Source: Pseudomonadota bacterium (GTDB lineage Bacteria; Pseudomonadota; Gammaproteobacteria; Burkholderiales; Burkholderiaceae_E). From it: a stretch of DNA of 64,000 nucleotides. Positions within the stretch are counted from its first letter, which is position 1. The number at the start of each line of letters is the position of its first letter. The translations under genes were made by a program, and so were the position numbers. This document shows positions 60,595 through 64,000 of the stretch, in pieces. Location: positions 71,914 to 135,913 of the forward strand of contig JAEWFA010000038.1 in the NCBI GenBank assembly GCA_023389055.1, read 5' to 3'. The notes beneath the pieces were generated by a model. The model was not told the origin of the DNA. It searched no databases and worked only from the letters and a program-made list of their open reading frames with translations.

Positions 60595-61232
60595 GCCACG
60601 GCTCCCGTCTTTCTCGAACCGGTGCGTCTTCCCGCTCGATTCGAGGCTTTCGACGTCGCGACGATGCCGAAATAGAAGTCGAGCATCGCATCGAGCGGGG
60701 CCGGATCGCGCAGCAGCCGACTGCGCAGCGCTGCGCCCTCCCAGCAATCGACGAGCCGGTTCGCCATCTCCCGGGGGTCGGCCTGCGCCGGCAACTCGCC
60801 GTCTCGTTGTGCTGCCTCGAGGCATACCGACAGCCGCTCGGCGATCTGCGTGAAGCACCACTCGATCTTGTGCCGGAACGACTCGTTCACGCCGGAAAGT
60901 TCCTGGCCGAGGCCGCCCAGCAGGCAGCCGAGGTAGCCTTCGCTGCGGTACGACTTGCGCGTCATCTCGAAGAAGCGGCGCACGCGCTGCAGGGGAGGGT
61001 GTGCGCCGTCCGAAAGACACGCGTCGAGACCTTCGTGCACCCCGCGCATGTACTGGTCGATCACCTGCAGCGCGAAGTCTTCCTTGTCGCGGAAGTGATG
61101 GTAGAAGGACCCCCTCGGAACGCCGGTGTCCGTCAGCACCGCCTGGATGCCCAGGTCGTTGTATCCGTGTTCGAGCAGCAGCGCCATTCCCGCATCGAGC
61201 AGCCGCTGCTTCGTCGCGTGCCTCTGGTTCAA
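60591..61232 (-). CDS. TetR-family repressor, NemR-like
   Basis: A 213-residue repressor. The N-terminal helix-turn-helix contains LTDTGVPRGSFYHHFRDKED, the same pattern as NemR (VPKGSFYHYF). The ligand domain has YLGCLLGGL with C103 where NemR has its reactive C106, so sensing of electrophiles or reactive chlorine is plausible. The last 25 residues are basic. The TTG start overlaps the cupin stop (TTGA). A perfect palindrome matching the NemR box TAGACC-N4-GGTCTA lies upstream of the operon, which supports autoregulation. Confidence 0.88.
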   Translation of the reverse strand: MNQRHATKQRLLDAGMALLLEHGYNDLGIQAVLTDTGVPRGSFYHHFRDKEDFALQVIDQYMRGVHEGLDACLSDGAHPPLQRVRRFFEMTRKSYRSEGYLGCLLGGLGQELSGVNESFRHKIEWCFTQIAERLSVCLEAAQRDGELPAQADPREMANRLVDCWEGAALRSRLLRDPAPLDAMLDFYFGIVATSKASNRAGRRTGSRKTGAVA

Positions 61233-61615
61233 CCCTGGACCTTTTCGAGCATGTGCTCGATGACGTGGCTGTGCGCCTCCTGCGGACTGAACATGACGAT
61301 TTCCGCGTCGGCGTCGACCCTCACATTGTGGCCCGCGGGCCAGTAGAAGAGATCGTTCGCCTGCACCGTTTCCCGGGCACCGGACGCATCGGTGGTCGTG
61401 AGCCTGCCGCGCAGCACGAATCCCCAGTGCGGGCACTGGCAGAGGTTTCCTTCGAGTCCCACGAACAGCGGCGTCGTGTCCACCCCCGCCGCGAGCGTGA
61501 AGTATTCGCCGCTGATGCCGCCGGACCCGTTCATTTCGCCGAAGCCCTTGCGTTGGCGGATCACTGCGCCGGGTATCTGCATCCGCACGTCGACCTGGTC
61601 TTTCGCTACTCGCAT
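61229..61615 (-). CDS. Small cupin-domain protein
   Basis: A 128-residue single-cupin protein. The segments CPHWGFVLRGRLTTTDASG and FYWPAGHNVRV match the two cupin motifs, with histidines that may bind metal; a CQC pair precedes the first. The ATG has GGAG eight bases upstream, so it is preferred over a GTG nine bases earlier. It is the first gene of the cupin-repressor-thioesterase operon. Function is unknown; an oxidative or detoxifying role fits the NemR-type control. Confidence 0.78.
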   Translation of the reverse strand: MRVAKDQVDVRMQIPGAVIRQRKGFGEMNGSGGISGEYFTLAAGVDTTPLFVGLEGNLCQCPHWGFVLRGRLTTTDASGARETVQANDLFYWPAGHNVRVDADAEIVMFSPQEAHSHVIEHMLEKVQG

Positions 61616-61664
61616 GATCGGCACTCCTGTAGAGGAAAAGCGTGAACGATCGCTTCGAACGTGA

Positions 61665-61682
61665 CTAGACCGATCGGTCTAG
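61665..61682. promoter_or_regulatory. Perfect palindromic operator, NemR-box type
   Basis: CTAGACCGATCGGTCTAG is an 18-base perfect palindrome that contains TAGACC-N4-GGTCTA, the published form of the NemR operator. It lies just downstream of the minus-strand promoter, covering the expected transcription start of the cupin operon, as expected for repression. Confidence 0.85.
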
Positions 61683-61690
61683 ACGGTACG

Positions 61691-61718
61691 ATGCTACTCC
61701 GCTGCCCGTCCCTGTCAA
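61691..61718 (-). promoter_or_regulatory. Sigma-70 promoter of the cupin-repressor-thioesterase operon
   Basis: On the minus strand a perfect -35 TTGACA (61718-61713) is followed after 16 bases by TAGCAT (61696-61691) as -10. The start would fall near 61684, at the edge of the operator palindrome. Confidence 0.65.
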
Positions 61719-61755
61719 CGGTTGCCTTGCGCCGCCGGGTCGTGCCGAGGGACGC

Positions 61756-61764
61756 TGATACACT
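61756..61764 (+). promoter_or_regulatory. Possible extended -10 promoter for mntP
   Basis: TGATACACT is an extended -10 (TGn plus TACACT) placed directly ahead of the riboswitch, giving a start near 61771. No matching -35 is seen. Confidence 0.4.
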
Positions 61765-61771
61765 TCGGCTT

Positions 61772-61897
61772 CCCTTGGGGAGTAGCCTGCTTCCGCTCCG
61801 GAGGCGCCTGCGTCAACACACTCGGCCCGCGCACAGCACGGACCGTGGCGCAGGCAGCGCACAGCGCCTGGCGAGACCATCGGCAACCCCATGCGAA
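61772..61897 (+). ncRNA. yybP-ykoY manganese riboswitch
   Basis: The conserved halves are both present: TTGGGGAGTAGCC at 61775-61787 and CTGGCGAGACCATCGGCAA at 61868-61886, closed by a P1 stem between TGGGG (61776-61780) and CCCCA (61887-61891). The spacer forms the long variable arm. yybP-ykoY RNAs bind Mn2+ and often control mntP exporters, which is the gene directly downstream. A GC-rich hairpin (GGGCG/CGCCC) between 61914 and 61945 may be the expression platform near the ribosome site. Confidence 0.88.
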
Positions 61898-61953
61898 GCG
61901 GGTCGGGCGGCACGGGGCTGTCGTGGTCGTTCGCCCGGCCGGGTCGCTTTCCG

Positions 61954-62532
61954 ATGAACTTCGCCTCCACCGCTCTGCTCGCCCTGGCGATGTCCACCGA
62001 TGCCTTCGCCGCGGCGCTCTCCAAGGGCAGCGCCTTGCACGATCCGCGTTGGCGCGAGGCGCTGCGCACCGGAGTCATCTTCGGCACGATCGAGGGCCTG
62101 ACGCCCGTTGCAGGCTGGCTGCTCGGCTCGGTTGCGGCGAACGCCGTTTCGGAGTGGGACCATTGGATCGCTTTCGTGCTGCTCGCCGCGCTCGGCGTGC
62201 GGATGATCCTCGCCGGGCTCGGCGGCGGATCCGAAACGGAAGCGCCTCGGCGCGCCCGGCACTCGTTCTGGATCCTCGCGATCACCGGTTTCGCCACGAG
62301 CATCGACGCAATGACGGTCGGGGTCGGCCTGGCGTTTCTCGACGTCGACATCGTTCCGGTCGCCATCGCGATCGGCGTGACGACGTTGACGATGGTGGCG
62401 ATCGGCGTGATGCTCGGCCGCATTGTCGGCGCGGTGGCGGGACGAAGGGCGGAAGTCCTCGGCGGGCTGATCCTGCTCGGCATTGGCGCCGGCATCCTCT
62501 ATCAGCACCTGAGCGCCGCGGCGGCCGTTTAG
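61954..62532 (+). CDS. mntP: Manganese efflux pump MntP
   Basis: A 192-residue, six-helix exporter that protects against excess manganese. The two-fold repeated motif with essential Asp residues is seen in LALAMSTDAFAAALSKG and ITGFATSIDAMTVGVGLA. The normal family length is about 188. This ATG is chosen since the hydrophobic start of MntP lies here; an upstream ATG at 61891 falls inside the riboswitch. The riboswitch implies induction by Mn2+. Confidence 0.95.
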   Translation: MNFASTALLALAMSTDAFAAALSKGSALHDPRWREALRTGVIFGTIEGLTPVAGWLLGSVAANAVSEWDHWIAFVLLAALGVRMILAGLGGGSETEAPRRARHSFWILAITGFATSIDAMTVGVGLAFLDVDIVPVAIAIGVTTLTMVAIGVMLGRIVGAVAGRRAEVLGGLILLGIGAGILYQHLSAAAAV

Positions 62533-62548
62533 CGCTCGGGGCGGCGTC

Positions 62549-63310
62549 ATGAGCTCTGCGTTTTCCGATCATTTCTCCTCGGTCGCCTCGGCGTACGCCC
62601 AGAGCCGCCCGACGTATCCGGCGGCGCTGTTCGACTGGGTCGCTTCCCAATGCGACGGTCGCGAGTTCGCGTGGGACTGCGGCGCCGGCAGCGGGCAAGC
62701 GTCGATCGAACTCGCGGAGCGCTTTGCGCGCGTGATCGCCACCGATGCGAGCGCGGGGCAACTCTCGCGCGCGTCGCCGCACGCGCGGGTCGAATACCGG
62801 GTGGCCCCCGCCGAGCGAAGCGGGCTCGAAACGGACTGCGCCGACCTGGTGACGGTCGCGCAGGCGCTGCACTGGTTCGACCTCGAGCGCTTCTGGCCGG
62901 AGGTGCGCCGCGTCGCGCGGCGCGGGGCGTTCTTCGCCGCCTGGACCTACGGCCCTTTGGACGTGGAAGGCGACGAGGTCGACGCGCTCGTGCAGCGCTT
63001 CCGTGGCGAGATGGCGCCGTGGTGGCCGGAGGAGCGGCATCACGTCGAGACCGGCTATCGCGACATTTTCTTTCCGTTTCCGCGCACCGACGCTCCGTCT
63101 TTCGCGATCGACGCCCGCTGGAGCGCCGATCGGCTGCTCGGCTATCTGCGCAGCTGGTCGTCGGTGGTCCGCTTCCAGCAGGCGCGCGGCGTCGATCCGG
63201 TGCAGGCCCTCGAGGCGCCGCTTCGCAGCGCGTGGGGTGAAGCGGCGCGTGAACGCGCGATCCGCTGGCCGATCACCATGATGTGCGGCTACGTCGACGC
63301 CGGCTGCTGA
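62549..63310 (+). CDS. Class I SAM-dependent methyltransferase (methyltransf_11 type)
   Basis: A 253-residue protein with motif I WDCGAGSGQASIELA near residue 42, the TDASAGQL strand-2 acidic residue, and the QALHWFDLERFWPEVRRV segment typical of the YcgJ/trans-aconitate methyltransferase-like group. The C-terminal half contains LLGYLRSWSSV, also seen in that group. It starts 16 bases after mntP. Substrate unknown. Confidence 0.88.
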   Translation: MSSAFSDHFSSVASAYAQSRPTYPAALFDWVASQCDGREFAWDCGAGSGQASIELAERFARVIATDASAGQLSRASPHARVEYRVAPAERSGLETDCADLVTVAQALHWFDLERFWPEVRRVARRGAFFAAWTYGPLDVEGDEVDALVQRFRGEMAPWWPEERHHVETGYRDIFFPFPRTDAPSFAIDARWSADRLLGYLRSWSSVVRFQQARGVDPVQALEAPLRSAWGEAARERAIRWPITMMCGYVDAGC

Positions 63311-63363
63311 ACGAGTAAAACCGCCTCCGAAGACGCGATTCGTTCGGGTAGCATTGCCGCGCC

Positions 63364-64000
63364 ATGGCTACCCGCGCTCCTACCCGAACCGCCGTCGGTC
63401 GCGATCCCGAAGCGACGCAGCAGGCGATCCTGGCCGCGGCCACGCACGAGTTCGCACGGCACGGGCTCGATGGCGCCCGTGTAGACCGGATCGCTGCGCG
63501 CGCAAAGGTCAACAAGCGGATGCTGTACTACTACTTCGGGCAGAAGGACGCGCTGTTCCTTGCCGTGCTCGAGGGCGCCTACCAGCGCATCCGCGCCGAG
63601 GAGCACAAGCTCGACCTGAACCGCGTCGAGCCAACCGAGGCGATCCGCCGGCTGATCGCCTTCACCTGGGACTACTACATCGCGAACCCGGAGTTCCTCT
63701 CGCTGCTGAACACCGAGAACCTGCATCGCGCGAAGCACCTGAAAAGGTCGTCGCGCGTGCGCACGCTGCATTCGCCGTTCGTCGCGCTGATCGCCGACGT
63801 GCTCGAGCGCGGTCGCAAGGCGGGAGTGTTCCGTGCCGGCGTCGATCCGGTGCAGCTGTACATCTCGATCGCCGGGCTTTCGTATTTCTACCTGAGCAAC
63901 GCGTACACGCTGTCGACGATCTTCGATCGCGACCTGCTGTCGCCGAAGGCGAAAGTCGAGGCGCTGTCGCACATGACCGACCTCGTGCTCGGGTATCTCG
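63364..64000 (+). CDS. TetR-family transcription regulator, truncated by the window edge
   Basis: The frame runs open from ATG to the window end (212 codons visible). The helix-turn-helix (ATHEFARHGLDGARVDRIAARAKVNKRMLYYYFGQKD) is clear, and the ligand domain includes FTWDYYIANPEFLSLLNTENLHR, similar to RutR and related TetR_C families that respond to pyrimidine or aromatic metabolites. The 3' end lies outside the window. It is read away from the methyltransferase by a gap of 53 bases. Confidence 0.88.
   Translation, partial: MATRAPTRTAVGRDPEATQQAILAAATHEFARHGLDGARVDRIAARAKVNKRMLYYYFGQKDALFLAVLEGAYQRIRAEEHKLDLNRVEPTEAIRRLIAFTWDYYIANPEFLSLLNTENLHRAKHLKRSSRVRTLHSPFVALIADVLERGRKAGVFRAGVDPVQLYISIAGLSYFYLSNAYTLSTIFDRDLLSPKAKVEALSHMTDLVLGYL

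Noticed and set aside
61891..61953. Upstream ATG for mntP adding 21 residues
   Set aside because: The codon lies in the closing stem of the riboswitch and the added residues have no place in the MntP family.

Overview
The window is very GC-rich, densely packed chromosomal DNA from a betaproteobacterium, most likely of the order Burkholderiales. The main evidence is a block in the gene order usual for that group: suhB/trmJ, cysE, lpxH, a cyclophilin, a TPR protein, cysS, alkA-type glycosylase, accA, tilS, lysC and tRNA-Ser(GCU). The dapA-bamC pair and the serC-serA junction fit the same picture. I see no insertion sequence, prophage, CRISPR array or rRNA. Layout: 1-4.9 kb holds the end of serC, serA, a three-gene TRAP transporter and a LapA-type membrane protein. 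5.1-10.9 kb holds a class II (B12-dependent) ribonucleotide reductase and a response regulator with an overlapping hybrid histidine kinase. 10.9-14.1 kb holds an FNR-family regulator without cluster cysteines, a universal stress protein, a DUF883 protein, a secreted nuclease and a sirtuin. 14.1-22.5 kb holds a PAS-GGDEF-EAL protein, a methyltransferase, dapA, bamC, a metallo-beta-lactamase-fold hydrolase, an alanine-rich lipoprotein and an FKBP isomerase. 22.5-32.8 kb is the most unusual part. One leftward and eight rightward genes encode two different haem-copper oxidase-type subunit I proteins, a CuA subunit, a small IIa-like subunit, a SCO chaperone, a COX15-like protein, an unknown membrane protein and two large fusions: cytochrome b with ferredoxin and an FAD/NAD reductase, and cytochrome b with two 4Fe-4S clusters and an MvhD-like domain. 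Neither subunit I has the usual active-site tyrosine at the B-family position. The first has glutamine where cNOR has its catalytic glutamate. An FNR-type box sits ahead of the rightward operon. I infer a low-oxygen or nitrosative-stress respiratory module, possibly an sNOR-like nitric oxide reductase. 32.7-35.9 kb holds mutS and a decayed gene overlapping its stop. 36-38.2 kb holds a methyltransferase and an Rnk-like factor. 38.2-51.7 kb is the conserved housekeeping block plus a NUDIX hydrolase and an MBL-fold hydrolase. 51.9-57 kb holds a covalent-FAD oxidase lying between lysC and tRNA-Ser, then a periplasmic methanethiol oxidase (SBP56 family) followed by a SCO-MauG fusion, a likely methanethiol-oxidation unit with its maturation factors. 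57-61.7 kb holds a rubrerythrin-like protein, a fused NfnSL/SudBA-type oxidoreductase, and a cupin, NemR-like repressor and thioesterase operon with its promoter and a perfect palindromic operator. 61.7-64 kb holds a manganese (yybP-ykoY) riboswitch, mntP, a methyltransferase and the start of another TetR regulator.
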